Shown here: one piece after another, positions 1 to 12,219 of the stretch
Position numbering within the stretch: the first letter of the stretch is position 1
Layout: each line of letters starts with the position of its first letter
Source of the DNA: Hyperoplus lanceolatus
Taxonomy: Eukaryota > Chordata > Actinopteri > Uranoscopiformes > Ammodytidae
Direction of reading: 5' to 3'
Length of the DNA: 64,000 bases
Assembly (NCBI GenBank): GCA_026929865.2
Contig: CM049404.1
Location: 2,358,501-2,422,500 of the forward strand
The notes under the pieces: model-generated
Databases searched by the model: none
Seen by the model: only the letters and a program-made list of their open reading frames with translations
Told to the model about the DNA's origin: nothing
Program-made: the position numbers and the translations under genes

Positions 1-536
1 TTCACCGGACATGTCACCCATTGAGCATGTTTGGGATGTGCTTGACCGGCGTATACAACAGCGTGCACCACTTCCCACTAATATCCAGCAACTTTGCACA
101 GCCATTGAAGAGGAGTGGACCAACATTCCACAGGCCACAATTGACAATCTGATAAACTCTATGCGAAGAAGATGTGTTGCACTGCATGAGGCAAATGGTG
201 GTCACACCAGATACTGACTGGTTCTGAGTCCCCAGACCCCCAATAAAGCAAAAAAATGCACATTTCAGAGTGGCTTTTTATTGTGGACAGTCTAAGGCAC
301 ACTGTGCACTAATCATGATGTCAGATCAGCATCTTGATGTGGCACACCTGTGAGATGGGATGGATTATCCCAGCAAAGCAGAAGTGCTCACTATCACACA
401 TTTAGACAGATTTGTGAACAATGTTTGAGAGAAATGGTAATATTGTGTATCTGGAATGAATTTTAGATCTTTAAGTCCATCTCATGAAAAATGGGAGCAA
501 AAACAAAAGTGTTGTGTTTATATTTTTGTTGAGTGT
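1..536 (+). mobile_element. Tc1-like DNA transposon, 3' part
   Basis: The window opens inside a Tc1/mariner transposon. Bases 2-217 encode the C-terminal end of the transposase. They are followed by about 320 bases of 3' flank ending in a terminal inverted repeat (about 490-536) whose outer end reads, on the minus strand, ACACTCAACAAAAATATAAA. I know this terminus from a Tc1 family widespread in fish genomes. The expected TA after the end appears changed. The 5' half lies outside the window, so autonomy cannot be judged. Confidence 0.9.
2..217 (+). CDS. Tc1-like transposase, C-terminal fragment
   Basis: This is the last ~71 residues of a cut-and-paste transposase that excises and reinserts its own element at TA sites. 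The frame enters from outside the window (S-P-D then MSPIEHVWDVLDRR). The motif SPIEHVWD holds the glutamate that ends the DDE catalytic triad in Tc1 proteins. The helical tail finishes with GGHTRY and a stop, a typical Tc1 C-terminus. No stop or shift is seen in the visible part. The first two catalytic aspartates lie upstream of base 1. The internal ATG at 11 is not a true start. Confidence 0.9.
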   Translation, partial: SPDMSPIEHVWDVLDRRIQQRAPLPTNIQQLCTAIEEEWTNIPQATIDNLINSMRRRCVALHEANGGHTRY

Positions 537-935
537 TCATGCTCATAGTTTTAAAAAGCACTGCATGACATTTTGAATTGCACTACTCTTATAGACTGTA
601 GAAGAGGGGGGGAGCGGCTAATACAACTGCTAATAGGGATGATAACGGAACACGAGCGGAGAGGTGTGTATCTCCTGCTCTGACCGCAGCTGGGAGGGAC
701 TGCTGCGTGAGGACCGGGCCGCCTGTCAGTGCTCTGTGATGGGGAAGGGGCCGTGGAGGCTCCCACTGCTCGTTGAGAAGCGTTAAAAAGTTATACTTGC
801 TTTGGCGAAAAAGTCACCAATAACACCAGAAAAAAAAGCTAGATTTGTCGCTTGTCGCTGTTTTGAAAAAAAAGTCGCCATGGGGGCTGAAAGGTCGCTA
901 AATATAGCTATAAAATCGCTAAGTTGGCAACACTG
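537..935. repeat. Dispersed repeat D, copy A
   Basis: This segment, from the Tc1 end to the words gctaagttggcaacactggg, recurs at 25858-26145 with the same order of blocks (catgctca, tagactgtagaagagggg, gtgtatctcctgctct, gggactgctgcg, aagtcgcca, tcgctaag). Copy A carries about 25 extra bases near 562-590. I see no coding frame or clear terminal repeats, so the family is unknown. The block ending in ggcaacactgg is common in fish repeats. Confidence 0.7.
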
Positions 936-936
936 G

Positions 937-1055
937 GCGAGGTGGGTGAAGTGTCTTGCCCAAGGACACAACAACCATGACACAGGTGGCAGAGCGGGGA
1001 TCGAACCGCCAACCCTTGGATCATTGGCCAACCCGCTCTACCACCTGAGCCAGTC
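937..1055 (-). mobile_element. tRNA-derived V-SINE
   Basis: Read on the minus strand it starts with a tRNA-like head: ggctcaggtggtagagcggg holds the A box and ggttcgatccc the B box of an RNA polymerase III promoter. The V-SINE central domain follows (tgtccttgggcaagacactt). It has no acceptor-stem pairing, so it is not a tRNA gene. No target duplication was found; the tail seems cut short at 937, where repeat D begins. Confidence 0.85.
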
Positions 1056-1139
1056 CACAATCCGTGACACCCAATGTCTGTTTTTCTTTACATGCTCGTT
1101 GTGTCTCTGTACGGAGATGCGGTGGCCGTCATCCAGCTG

Positions 1140-1760
1140 ACAGGCAATATTTACTTTTCCCAACATTGAAAACTTCACACAGTTTCCAATGTGAGAAGAA
1201 CTGCATTCATGTTTCACTTCCAACATGCGCTGGCGGGGCTGTGGCTTGGTGGGAGACCATACACATATTTTGGGACTGTCCAAAATTATCGACATATTGG
1301 CTTGAAATACAAAAAGAAATTTATTGAAAGTCCTTCTTCTGATAGCCAAAAATATGGTTACGGTCTCCTGGCTAAAGCCGCAGCCACCGTCACCGAGTCA
1401 ATGGAGGGAAAGGGTTGTTAATGTGTACTATATGGAGAGCATAACTGCTAGACTTCAGCTAAAATTGGACATTTTTACAGATAAATGGTCTCCAATCATC
1501 CTACAGATTTCAAAGCTGCAACAATAGAGATTCATGAGAAATGGTTGGCATTGGAGGATTAATATACATGTTAATGTTACAAGCCATTGATCAGTGATTT
1601 CTGTGTGTCTCCTCTGTCTTTGGGGGTTCAATGTTTGGTCTCTGAGAGGGTGGGGGGAAATGGAGTAGAGTGAGTACCTGCAATGTATCTTGGATATATG
1701 TGATGTAATGATTGTGAGTGCACCTTGAGAACGACAATAAAAAAGAAAAGAAGAAAAGAT
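1140..1760 (+). mobile_element. L1/Tx1-type LINE, 3' fragment
   Basis: The frame contains HIFWDCPKLSTYWLEIQKEI (about 1260-1325), the conserved His-Phe-Trp-Asp-Cys block after the reverse transcriptase of L1/Tx1 LINEs. A second piece then contains SWLKPQPPSPSQWRERV and a helical C-terminus (1324-1527). The zinc-knuckle part just upstream (RWRGCG, GDH) lies in another frame, so a shift is present near 1265, and a second break lies near 1325. The 3' end has an AATAAA at about 1736 and an A-rich tail. The copy is 5' truncated and dead. Confidence 0.8.
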
Positions 1761-2902
1761 GGGGAGGGCTTAGTCCCATTAGCCCATTGATACCATCCGT
1801 CCCTGTATGGAAGCAAAATAGACAAATCTCAAAATTGACCAGTGATTGTAAACATAGGTTTTTGCCTGCTGTATCTGGTATTAGGCGTGATATGTTGACT
1901 CCTTACTGTTCTATAGTAACTTGCCTGCAGTCAGCTCCATGTCCACGTCAGCACTGACCACAGCTTGCTTCACTCAGCCGGTCAGCTGGGTGTGACCACG
2001 GCTCTGCAGGCTGCTGGCACTCTGACTAACAGCAAACATGCACACATACACAAATATCAACAAATGTATGAAGAGATTTATATTGCACAAGAGCACATGC
2101 GTTCAAACCAGGGTTGGCGAAAATTCAAAAATTTGACCCTTTTTAAAATCACTGGATTATACAGCCCCTTCCCGAGAAATCCCTGGAATTTCCATTGAAT
2201 TTTAAAGCTTTATTTTGCACCAATGTGTCCCAGTGGGAACGTTATAGCCATCTTTGTGCACGGCAGAATGAATGCTAGAACTAATGGCATGAAAAGAATA
2301 GCCACTAAAAGGCCTTTTCAAACAAGAGGAGACATTGCCCCTGCATACTGGTGTGGACCAGTGGAGAGAGGAGGAAACACTGTGGTAACCATGGAAAGAG
2401 CTTGTGTTCACTGGAACCCTCTCTCAATGACGCTGCTGTGTACAACCGTATCCCTGCCCTTAACTATCGTCCAGTACAGTTAGTAGGCTGATAAGTGAAT
2501 TGAGTTTAGTTTAGGTTCATTGGCTACTTTAAAAGGTTGATTAAGTGTTTGGTAAAGTAAAGCCATGGACTGGTGACAAAGTCTCCAATCTTGACTTTGA
2601 GGCAGAAGCATGTTGAATGTCAGCATCTGATTCAAAAACCTGGGACAATCATCAACACTACTAAATTCCCATATTAAATTGGTTGTAAGCTGTTGTAAGT
2701 GGTTTTGGGGTTTAGTTACACTTTAACATGCCTCTAGGCTAGAGGATCACTGAACGATGACGCTGATTGGACAGCCCGTTTGAGGCGGGGCCAACCTGCT
2801 TCGGCCCCACTCAACAGTAGGTCCATCCTGTGGCATGGGTTGGCGCGGCCAAATGAGCCAGCGGAAAAACACCACGGGATCCGCTGAGCAAAACACATCT
2901 CC
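1761..2902. other. Unassigned DNA
   Basis: No coding frame with protein-like composition, RNA gene or clear repeat boundary could be recognised here. The frames at 1965-2198 and 2223-2483 have no family signature. Probably diverged transposon remnants. Confidence 0.4.
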
Positions 2903-2906
2903 TTAA

Positions 2907-3130
2907 AAGGTCACATATTATGCTAAATGCACTTTTTAAATGTGTTCCAACATATCCATGGGGCCACGGTGTGCCTAGAGACTGCCAAAATATAAAAAAA
3001 ATAACAATCTCTCCTTTTCTCACTCTCCCCCTTTCTGAAACCCCCACCTCTCCCCCCAATATACTCCTTTCATAATTCTCGCGGTTTATGACGTCATAAA
3101 CTGCACAGCCACATCCCCATATTTTCTTTA
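2907..3130 (+). mobile_element. TTAA-target element, left-end fragment
   Basis: The bases after TTAA at 2903-2906 read aaggtcacatattatgc, close to the terminus of the element at 57533 (AGGGGACATATTATG). A TTAA target with this end suggests a Kolobok- or piggyBac-type element. The interior (gacgtcataaactgc, stretches of cccc and tttc) resembles other fish members. No matching right end was found. Confidence 0.5.
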
Positions 3131-5388
3131 TATGTCCATGCTTCCCCCCACATTAGTAACCAGAAATTTCCACCGTGCAGTAGTCTATGATAACCCCACG
3201 CGCGCAGATGCGTTACTCGGGCTAAAGCAACATTTTAGCCGCGTATGAGCCCCGTGTATACGCACCTAACGCCCCTACGCGCGGAGTTCAAAATTTTTTA
3301 ACTTTTTACGCTCCTACGCGTGACGATTGGCCGCGTTGGCCAATCAGCTTGACCCTACGTCACATACATTGGCACGGTCGGAGAACAGTGTACACAGAGG
3401 CTGAGAAACACCGAGGAGGAAAATGTATTGCAGGCGGCTGTACGACTACTTGGCTTTATGTTGTGCCGCCGTGGACCGATGCTGCTGTAACTGTGTTTGT
3501 TATGTAGCTGCCGTGAATATGCAATGCTGTTTTAATGCTAGGCTAAGTGCTGTTCACTTTGTCTTTTGGCACAGTTGTTGGCCGTGTTGTTGTTGTTTTT
3601 GTGCGGACATGCACTCTGTTGTGTCGGGTCGGGTCTGATCAGCCATGGTTGATTAGGGGAAATACAATATCTGGAGGGAGACTAGGCACGTTACGCGCGT
3701 AGAACCATTTTTGACACAAAATGATCAAGCAACATTTTAGCTGCATTACGCACGTAAAACTTACGCGGGTAACGCGTGTAGTGTGTTCGCACCTTTACGC
3801 AATTTCAGCCGCAGAGAACATGGCAAGCTGGCACCTTACTGTCAGCCCTAACCCTACGTGGTCCTTAGTCAACTACGCACAGGTGTGCCAGTTGTCCAGA
3901 TATGGCCTGAAGGAAAAGAAGATCCCATCAGAACAATCCTTCAGAACGGAACCACCTACGACCCTGCCTTTTCAACCATCTGAAGAGCCACAACACACCC
4001 CAGAACCAAACAGTGAACCCCACTATTCCAAATGCCGTACACCAGGGCTGCCAAGTTTCACCAAAAGTTTGGAGTGAGATTTTTTGGCCGAGGGACCCAA
4101 AACCGTGTCCTCTTTCCCACCCAGTAATTGTTGCTAGTGTCCTGCAAGTTTACATATTGTTCATAATAAATCAGAAATAAAAGACAATTGGAAAATGTGA
4201 TAAAACATCAAAAATCTTATTAAAATAAACAAATTCATGAATTGCAAAGTCGTAGGACAGGTTTTAATTAAACATTGGGTGTGGACATATTGTAAGTGGG
4301 GGTCTGGGGTTCCCCCCAGAAAAATTTGAGCATTAAACACTTCATTTCCTGCATTCTGGTGAATTTTTATGAAGCAATGTGTGCCTTTTAAGCATTAATA
4401 TTATGTAAAGTAAAAGAGAACATTCACAGTTTCGCTGACACAAATGTAATTGAATAGCCTACAATGCATGTGTAGTGCTTTCAAATATCTCCTGTAGCCT
4501 ATTGTTAAAACATTTGGTTAAACTGTAATAAAGGTAATTATTCTATATGTATTCAACATTGTATGGGTTATCCAATTTCAATTCACCATTATTATATTAA
4601 ATCTATGACACTTGATGTCTTCTCAGAACATATTTTTCCCACAGTAACCTCTAAGCTTAGTTACTCAATACATTCATTCAATTAATGTTGACAACATTTT
4701 AGAACAAAAATGGTGTGTCAACCAGCCCAATAACATAATGCAAAACAAGCTTGAATATATCAAGTGAAGTGACTGATTTGAATTAAGGTGTTCTTACCTC
4801 TTTGTTCATTTAATACCGGCGTCCTTGTTGTCATTAATTTTCCATATAATTTGAACAAAGGGCGGGACTGGGAGGCGGCGGGCTTTTATTAGTTTTGTAG
4901 TGTAACGCAGGGGGGCGTGGCCGTGGTGGTTTGCCAAGTGGCTGCTGCGGCTACGGGCTGCACACGGTCATGGATATTGTCCATGCCATGGACCTATAAA
5001 GAAACCGCGCGTGCAGAAAGCATGGCAGAAAGAGGATGTCACGGGACTCAGTCCGTTTAGCTTTTCAAAATAAGACTTTCAAAGTAAAAGTACCAAAAAA
5101 TATATATATATTACGGGGATTCATTTCTCTGCGTGAGAAATTGGAGGTGTGGCGTGTGAGCGTGTGAACTGGTTGATATGCGTGTGTCTCACGGCCAAAG
5201 CGTGAGACATGGCCGCTCTGCCGTACACCCTAGGCCCTTTTTGTTTCCTCTGGCCGTTCTGCCCCTCCTCCTGCAGTTTCCGTGCAAGATGACCCAGTAG
5301 CACCCACTGTGAGACAGGAGCCAAGAAACAGATCACCACGGCATAGGAATCAGAGAGAGAGTATGGGTAAGGCTCCAGACAGGTATGG
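3131..5388. other. CpG-rich segment and unassigned DNA
   Basis: Bases 3190-3320 and 3690-3800 share acgcg-rich words and an almost identical block (aagcaacattttagc) about 500 bases apart, which suggests the two ends of a transposon. I could not define the termini. From 3810 to 5388 nothing is recognised apart from short AT-rich and GC-rich stretches. The 71-residue cysteine-rich frame at 3423-3638 and the 118-residue frame at 3721-4077 have no family signature. Confidence 0.35.
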
Positions 5389-5880
5389 ACAATAATGCCT
5401 CGTTTCCATCGAGCAGAGCGGGTCGGAGCGGTTCGGTCCGCTTATTTTGGCTTTTCATTTGTCAAAAGTTGGGTAAGGTTCCAAAATAAGTGAGCTTAAT
5501 CGCTCTGAGCCGCTCCCATTTTCGGTACTCCTCCGTTAGGGTACCAGTCGTCTTAACCCCTTCAGACCCTGCGTCCATTGGAATGGACATGACATATTTC
5601 TTTCTCTAGACCAATAAATACTCTGTAATTGGATGATGTCAGCACTGCTGGTTACTGATTGGATCCTGATTATCCAATCATGTAATGACTTTGAGCATGC
5701 TCTGAGAAAGTGACAGACATCTGACAAGACAAGTATGGCTGAGCCGATCCAGAGAGGGAAGAGTAACTGCCCATTTTCAATCTAAAATCTACATTTAAGG
5801 AAAGGGTGCAGCAAGGGTAAAGAGTCTTGTGTTTAGCGAAACATGTCGGTGCAGCACCCTGTTTATTGTGTGGTAATTGC
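5389..5880. other. Flank of the nested cluster, possible piggyBac-like end
   Basis: TTAA at 5553-5556 followed by CCCCTTCAGACC resembles the CCC(N)TT terminus of piggyBac-like elements. A similar start (TTAACCCATTGATG) occurs at 63614. Near 5847 lies gcgaaacatgtcgg, a word that also occurs in the fold-back at 23.9 kb. The DNA ends at the target duplication of the hAT insertion. Confidence 0.3.
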
Positions 5881-8229
5881 ACCTATTATAGGGCTGGGCA
5901 ATAATTCGATTTCGATTAGTAATCGCGATAAAACTCACGGCGATTACGTCGATAAGCATAAGACATAAATGCTCGATATTGAAAAAAATTATAATTATAA
6001 AAAAAAAATAAGTTATGGATTTACCTAACAGCCAATCACACAGCAGAAATACTCGCAACAGCCAGTCAGATCACAGTCTTTGCCGTTCATGTCGAAGTAC
6101 ACGCCCATTTTCTGGTGCCTGTTTGAGCTTTGAGCGCCGCGGAAAGGAGAGGAGAGCGGAGGGATGTGTGTCGGGCAGGGCTGGACTGGCCATCGGGCGT
6201 TAACCTGAAAGGCCAATTAAATATTGGCCCATTCATCATGATTGGTTCTGGGCCGGGCCTGGCCCAATCACACACACAGGGGATGGCCGTTGTCCCGCCC
6301 CTTGGGCCTCGGCTGTCAATCACTCAATCAAGTCACGTCACTAGCAGACAGAAAAACAACTGGAGAAAACGGAGAAGAGACGGAAAGGAGACAAATGCTG
6401 GACTAGTGGTAAGAAGTTGAAAATAAAGTTATGTTGAGAACAATTATTTGTGTAGCTTGCTAAATTTTAACACAGCATGTGTAGTTTGCCAACAGCTAGC
6501 TGCAATTTTAAGTAGGATTTTATGATTGTAGCCTAATTGGTCTCAAATCTAAAAATAATACGTAAACATTTATTGTTTTTGAATAAATTGCTGAATAGTT
6601 TAATGTCGCGCAATCACGAGAGCGGAACCAACAAAACATTTGTTTGCGGCCGTGAATCAGAGCATACGCACGTCGCTCAGGTAGCAGTCGGCCCGCATCA
6701 TGGGAAAGTGTAAATTCAACGAAATTTGGCTATCCAACAAGGATTTTTCTGCCTGGCTGAAACCGGTACCCGGCAATTTATACAAGGAACGGTGTACATG
6801 CACAGTGTACATGCACAGCGCGAAACACAAAGCCTCAAAATCAAGCTGTCAACAAACGCCAGGTATTTCCCTGTTCTGTTCTACTCGTCGTGCCGTGCCT
6901 CCAACCCTCCATGCTCCACCTCCGATATCAACAACCGGGACAGCAGCACCAAATTATGGAAAGCGGAAAGTGCCACAATTCGGCCCGGCATTTGATGCGG
7001 TAAAAACAACAATCCGCGCGGTTCAGTCGTTAATCCACCCGGAAAGGCCCGTTAAACCGCCCGGAACTTCCGCGCGGTTTAACGGCGCGTTTATCCGCGC
7101 TGAAATTCCGCCCGGTTTCTTAATATGCAAATGAGCCCCTCACAGGCCAAAGTAATGCATTGACGAGAGCTGCAGTTCCTGCTTGCCTGTTACGCCGTAG
7201 CCTCTAGCTTGACATGGTCCAAAACCAAACCAAATACAAACGATTTTCTACATCACTCACATGCATATTTAACAGTTCTGGATATGATGTGTTTGCTTAG
7301 CTAGTGATAGTAATCAGCTGTGTAGATTCCACAATATAAGTGTTAATAGGCCAACCACTGTTAAAATAGGACTATACTTGTAGTGAAGTAGGCTAACTAG
7401 GCTAAGAGTTCAGCAGAATTGTGTCACCAGCATAGGCAAAAGTAGTCATTATGTACTGAAATGGGCCCTATCAGACAGTGTTTTTTTCTGTTCTGATGCT
7501 TGTGGGTCATTCTTTCAGTCAGGCCTACATTAATGTGTGTTAATGAATTTTCCTGCTATATGTTATGGGTACTCTGTTGGCTAGTTTAATCTACTCTACA
7601 GCAATAGAAGACTATATCTAGATAAAGAATTACATACTTCACTAAGGGCATCCCCCCGACACATTAGTATTTTTTCAGGCTCAATTAGCAATTTTAAGAA
7701 TTAAGTACGCATATCAGCGGTAGGAAAAGCATTAAGCTGGCGCTGCACAGCGTTGCTGACAGTGTTTTCTATTTGCTGTATTATGTAGGCAAGCTATAAT
7801 AGGCTACTTTGCAGTAAACAGACTGTCCCTTCTTTTAAATGGGGAGTGAAAGACGTTAACATCAGACACATTAAGTGACAATTTCCATTGTGAAGCCTCA
7901 CGCAAGTGAATAGTAGCCTACCGATTGCGTGCAGCCGTAGAATTACATTTCAACCTGAAATCTGTTCATTGGCACAGACGTTAAAAAACTCCTTATAATA
8001 AAATAATGAGATACATACAATAAAATAGGTTTATTAATCTGAATGTAGAACATGTTCACGATGTGTAAGGTGGCCGCATATGAACGGCACGAGGGCTGAG
8101 AACTATGCTACTGATCAGATAAATGATCGATCAAACGTAAAATCAGGAAATGATAAAAACATCCCGATGGAGATTTCTATGGATTGATTTTGCTTCAAAC
8201 TGTACAGGGACGCGTGTGACAGTGACACT

Positions 8230-8391
8230 ATTTCCTCAGTCGGAGCTGCAGCGTAAAGTGAAAACAAACAAAAACTCTTGGTTGCGCTAAACCTGCTTCT
8301 TGAAACGGTAAACCGAGAGTTTTCACTAACTCAGAGCGAACAAACTCTGGGTTGCCTCAAAACCAGCTACCTGAAACAGGCCTCTGGACAC
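8230..8391 (-). mobile_element. Harbinger-type terminus
   Basis: Read on the minus strand from 8391, the sequence starts GGCCTGTTTCAGGTAGCTGG, the familiar fish Harbinger end, and continues with the usual alternating gaaac and ggtttt blocks. The opposite end was not found, so this is a solitary or truncated end. Confidence 0.45.
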
Positions 8392-9211
8392 CGATACCGC
8401 CCTACCACCTGGCGAAGTGATTCCATGAATCGTTTTTTCCGTCCTGATAGGATCACACTGGGAGGCTCCACACATCGATGGAAAGGAATCCTCACAGTGG
8501 TTCATCTCGCCCTGTCTGTAAGACCTGTTTATAAAAACAGAGTGTTGTTCTGTATTATTTCTACAACAATTATACAACAGCATGTCGACCATGCTAACAC
8601 AAAGCATATCACACTGTTATTTATTTATATACCTCTGAAACAGCATGTTCAGACCTTTTTGTCACACTCTAGTTCAACAAATTCAAATCTCAGGTCAATT
8701 TCCTACAGAATTGTACTAAAAGCATATAGACCCATATCACCATCAACAGCATCAGGCTGTACTCAACCCTGCATAGAAAAGGTTGTAGGCAGTATGCTAG
8801 AAATGGACCTAGTATACAGTATATGTTACAGGTATAAGAATTAAGCTCTGTTCCTTCTTTTTGCAACACAAAGCTTAGACCTCCTCTTGATTTCTCAACA
8901 TCTCAGGGGATGTATGATGAGACTGAAATGGCAGGGCTCTTGGATGTAGTGGTTTGAGGGTCAGCATGTTGGTAGTTGGGCAGTATTAGGTTGTCAATTT
9001 CTTGATCACAACTTTCAACATTATCAAAGGCATTGTATGCTTTTCCTCATGCTGCAGCTACCTTTACTTCCTTTGTTGCTTGTAGCCATTGTAGCTTTGT
9101 CTTCTCCTCCTCTAGTCTTAATTTAACCTCAGCCTTTAAGCTTCCATTCACTCTCCAGCTTAGTGAGTTTTGTTTGTTGTTCATGTATTTCTCCTATTGC
9201 ATTGGCCTGTT

Positions 9212-9706
9212 CTAGCTTAGCTGCAAGATCTGCTTCTGCGTCTGCATGTTTACTAGGGGGGATGAAATTACTATTTTTACAAAGACAGACCCATACTGAT
9301 TCTTATTTAGCGTCATCCTCATTCTTTCCTTTTCCTCACTTTCATTAAATGTCTTGTCTTTGTTTTCTAGACGTTTGCTTATGAGCTCCAAAATGTTGTC
9401 TGTTACAGTGCCACATGCATCCATTCTTTGAACAATAACTGGGGTGGTAGTATGGTTGCGGCGAATTGGCTCATAATGTTGTTGCACTAAAGTGTGCTTA
9501 GCTTTAATGTCCCTTTCTAGTGTATCTTCAGGTGAGCAGAGAGCCTTTAATCTTACTCGTGTTTCTGTTGCTAACTGGTTCCACGAGTCATAAGCTTTGT
9601 TAAATGCCTTTTCACTTTTCTTTTCTTTGCTTCCTGTTCTTGCATCTCTAGGCCCTTTTCTGTTAAGCTTCAGTTGGACCTCACCTGTTTGTCCTCCAAG
9701 GGGCAC
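9212..9706 (-). CDS. Unknown charged, helix-rich reading frame
   Basis: A 164-residue minus-strand frame inside the 5.7-kb element. It is rich in Lys, Glu and Arg, with SKEKKSEKAFNKAYDSWNQL followed by a segment containing RLKALCSPEDTLERDI. Its spacing of hydrophobic residues suggests long helices or coiled coil. The composition is protein-like and unlike the repeat-driven frames elsewhere, so it is probably a true coding fossil. I do not recognise the family. A gag-like piece of an older element or a transposon accessory protein are both possible. The ATG at 9706 may not be the real start. Confidence 0.4.
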   Translation of the reverse strand: MPLGGQTGEVQLKLNRKGPRDARTGSKEKKSEKAFNKAYDSWNQLATETRVRLKALCSPEDTLERDIKAKHTLVQQHYEPIRRNHTTTPVIVQRMDACGTVTDNILELISKRLENKDKTFNESEEKERMRMTLNKNQYGSVFVKIVISSPLVNMQTQKQILQLS

Positions 9707-10949
9707 TCTGGTTCTTCAGCGGGTGATAACATTTTGATAGTCTGATATATTAATTTGCTCCTTTAAGTGTTTTAATGTCTGCACCTAAATTTGGATGAGT
9801 GGTGGCTTTAACTTTACGTACATACTAATCAACACTCAAACACAGACATAACACCTTATGAACACCTCAAGGTTGTCAAACAATATGCACAAAAGGGCAA
9901 AATGTTATGGACGAAAAATACTGCTGGTACTTCACAATCAGACAATACACTTAAATAATGAGCTTCAACAGTTAGGGTTTCATGAGATAACAATAATTTT
10001 CATGGACATTAAAGCCATCAAATGTACAATATATTCTAACCACGCATTTAACCTTTACAATGGAGTTGGCTGTTTAACCGTTGTTAAACTCTTAGGTTGC
10101 CACAGTGTGTTTTTTTTAAGTCATCTTACCACATCACCTTCGATTATGTGTACAGTGTGTCAGTCTCTTGCTGCAGCTGAGGCGCCTGTGCATTAGTGTG
10201 CAGGACATCAAGCGATGCATTATTTACAGTCTATTGAAGTTGCCAGCATGTTGAAGGTGGATGTCCAGATGCAGACTTGAGGGTCAATGGAAGAAGATTT
10301 GTTGAGGATCAGTCGATATAGCACCGTGAAACTAGAAAAAGTAACACAAAATGGTTGCACTGTTACACAAATATATTAACGTCAGTACAGTACAATTTCC
10401 ATGTTCACAAAATAAAGAAAATGACACTTGTCTCTAAATATTAAGATAGCATTTGTGCGTGCAAACTGCATAAACATCTGAAAGACTTTGCAGTATTCAC
10501 TTAAATTCAAATATTATATTCCCAGGAAATAAAGAATATGACACAAAACATATTTCTGCACAGTAAAGAAAACTTAAACATGTGCATTATTTGCTTCACT
10601 TTCATTAAGAAATCAGACTGAATTATAATCAAGCTAAAGGCTTACAATAAAGCAACATACCTTGCTCCGCTTGCCAAGGGTGGAAGACGAGGGGAAATCA
10701 TACAGGTTGCAATTTACCGGACATTCATGGGTCAGCTGCTAGCTTGCTTCACACGCTATTCATGAACTATAATACAAAGTGTTTCAATATGAAACCAACA
10801 TGTACATAAACAAAATACAGGCTTTAAGACATATTCAAACTTACGTTTTCACCGCAACGGGGCGCGAGACCATGCGAGACACGCACCGCCGTGATAGCTG
10901 CTGTACGCTTCTAAAAGATGCCGGGGCGAAATACAGGTAGGTAAACACA

Positions 10950-12219
10950 GGCCGTGTCCGAACTGCCATACTAACGTCCTACTCATACTCATTTTGACTT
11001 CAATTTGAGTATGTGACGGTTGGGTATGCGAGTTTGGGTATGTGAGAAATTCCCGATGATAAGATTTTGGGTATTAATCATGGACATATAAAGAAATGGA
11101 CACCGTATTGAAACATGGCCCCATTCATTCCTATGAAAGCTGCTCATAGGCGCAGAGAAGCAACAAGGAAGTATAATCCGGAAATTCCATACGGCCCAAA
11201 GCATGATAGCATAGAGTAGCGGCATTATGGACCTATCAAGAAAGAGGGCGGCAAGCGTAGGACTGGAGGCGGGTGTCTCGTTTAGCATCTAGCCTGGCGA
11301 AAACCAACTGAAAGCGTTAAAAGCCGTTGGGCTAATAAAACGCTTGAGGTGGCGTTTTGAAATGAGAAAACTTACATTTTAATAGTATATGGTCTAAAGA
11401 TAAGTATGAGCCTATGATTGATATCCAGAAAAAATGTGCAGAGACACAATCTTGTTCGCCGCTTGTACTGTGTGGACAGGGACATCTGCCTACGGGCCGC
11501 ATGAAAATAAGCTCCACCCCTTACCATGCAATACCAATGGGTTGGCCACATGTCCATGCTGGCTGCTCGGAGAAGGCAGCATCCTGGGGGCCTGGTATGA
11601 ATCGATTGTATACTTTTCCTACTCAACCGCCCCACAATGCATTGGGTCAATTCTACCCGCCCAGGAAAATGAAATATTTTCGAGCAAGTTGCTAGGCAAC
11701 AACATTGTTTGGGGTTCCGCGATCTGACAGACGTACGTGCAGTCATTCATAAACTCTTACAATAGATAAGAGATGAAGATAAATACCTAACAACATTAGA
11801 GTCACTAAGTGAAATGAGTGAAGTGAGTCTGATAGTGGAGAGAGATTAGAACAGATCGCTGTTCCACACACCGCGGCTCGTCCAGCTCAACTCACAGACA
11901 GCTGAGTGCTGATGAGCCGGACAGAGAGCGTCGGAGGGATCCTCCGCCTCAAAACATAATTATTATAAAACAAAGAGGTCTAAAACACAGATGATGAACA
12001 CAGGACTGTAAAAATCTAGTTCAATATCTAACCTGTAGAGGGCGGTTATAAGCTTAACAGTGTCTAAACTGCCTGAATCTTATAAGAAGAAGAAGAAATT
12101 CTTCATTGCTTGAGTATACTTCAACTGAGAACGTTTCGACGCAGCTCGCATACACAATCGATCTTTGAGTAGAGAGTATGCAGTATATAGATGGTGAGTA
12201 TGGCAGTTCGGACACGGCC
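10950..12219. mobile_element. Harbinger-like element, non-autonomous
   Basis: Perfect 23-bp terminal inverted repeats begin GGCCGTGTCCGAACTGCC and continue ATACT. The 3-bp direct repeat ACA flanks them (10947-10949 and 12220-12222). A 3-bp duplication and a GGCC start fit PIF/Harbinger, although the usual target is TWA. The 1.27-kb interior has no transposase frame. Frames at 11332-11746 show no family signature. Confidence 0.7.

Noticed and set aside
980-1055. tRNA gene
   Set aside because: A and B boxes are present, but there is no acceptor stem and the V-SINE domain follows. The same reasoning applies at 33510-33584, 39894-39975 and 55590-55659, which have SINE tails and target duplications.
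3423-3638. 71-codon cysteine-rich frame, possible small secreted peptide
   Set aside because: No signal peptide pattern or regular cysteine spacing; it lies in probable transposon DNA.
6700-7134. 144-codon plus-strand frame
   Set aside because: It runs across the left border of the 6955-12656 element, so its two halves have different origins; no family signature.
8278-8844. 188-codon plus-strand frame
   Set aside because: It starts inside a Harbinger-type end and passes into unrelated DNA; no domain recognised.
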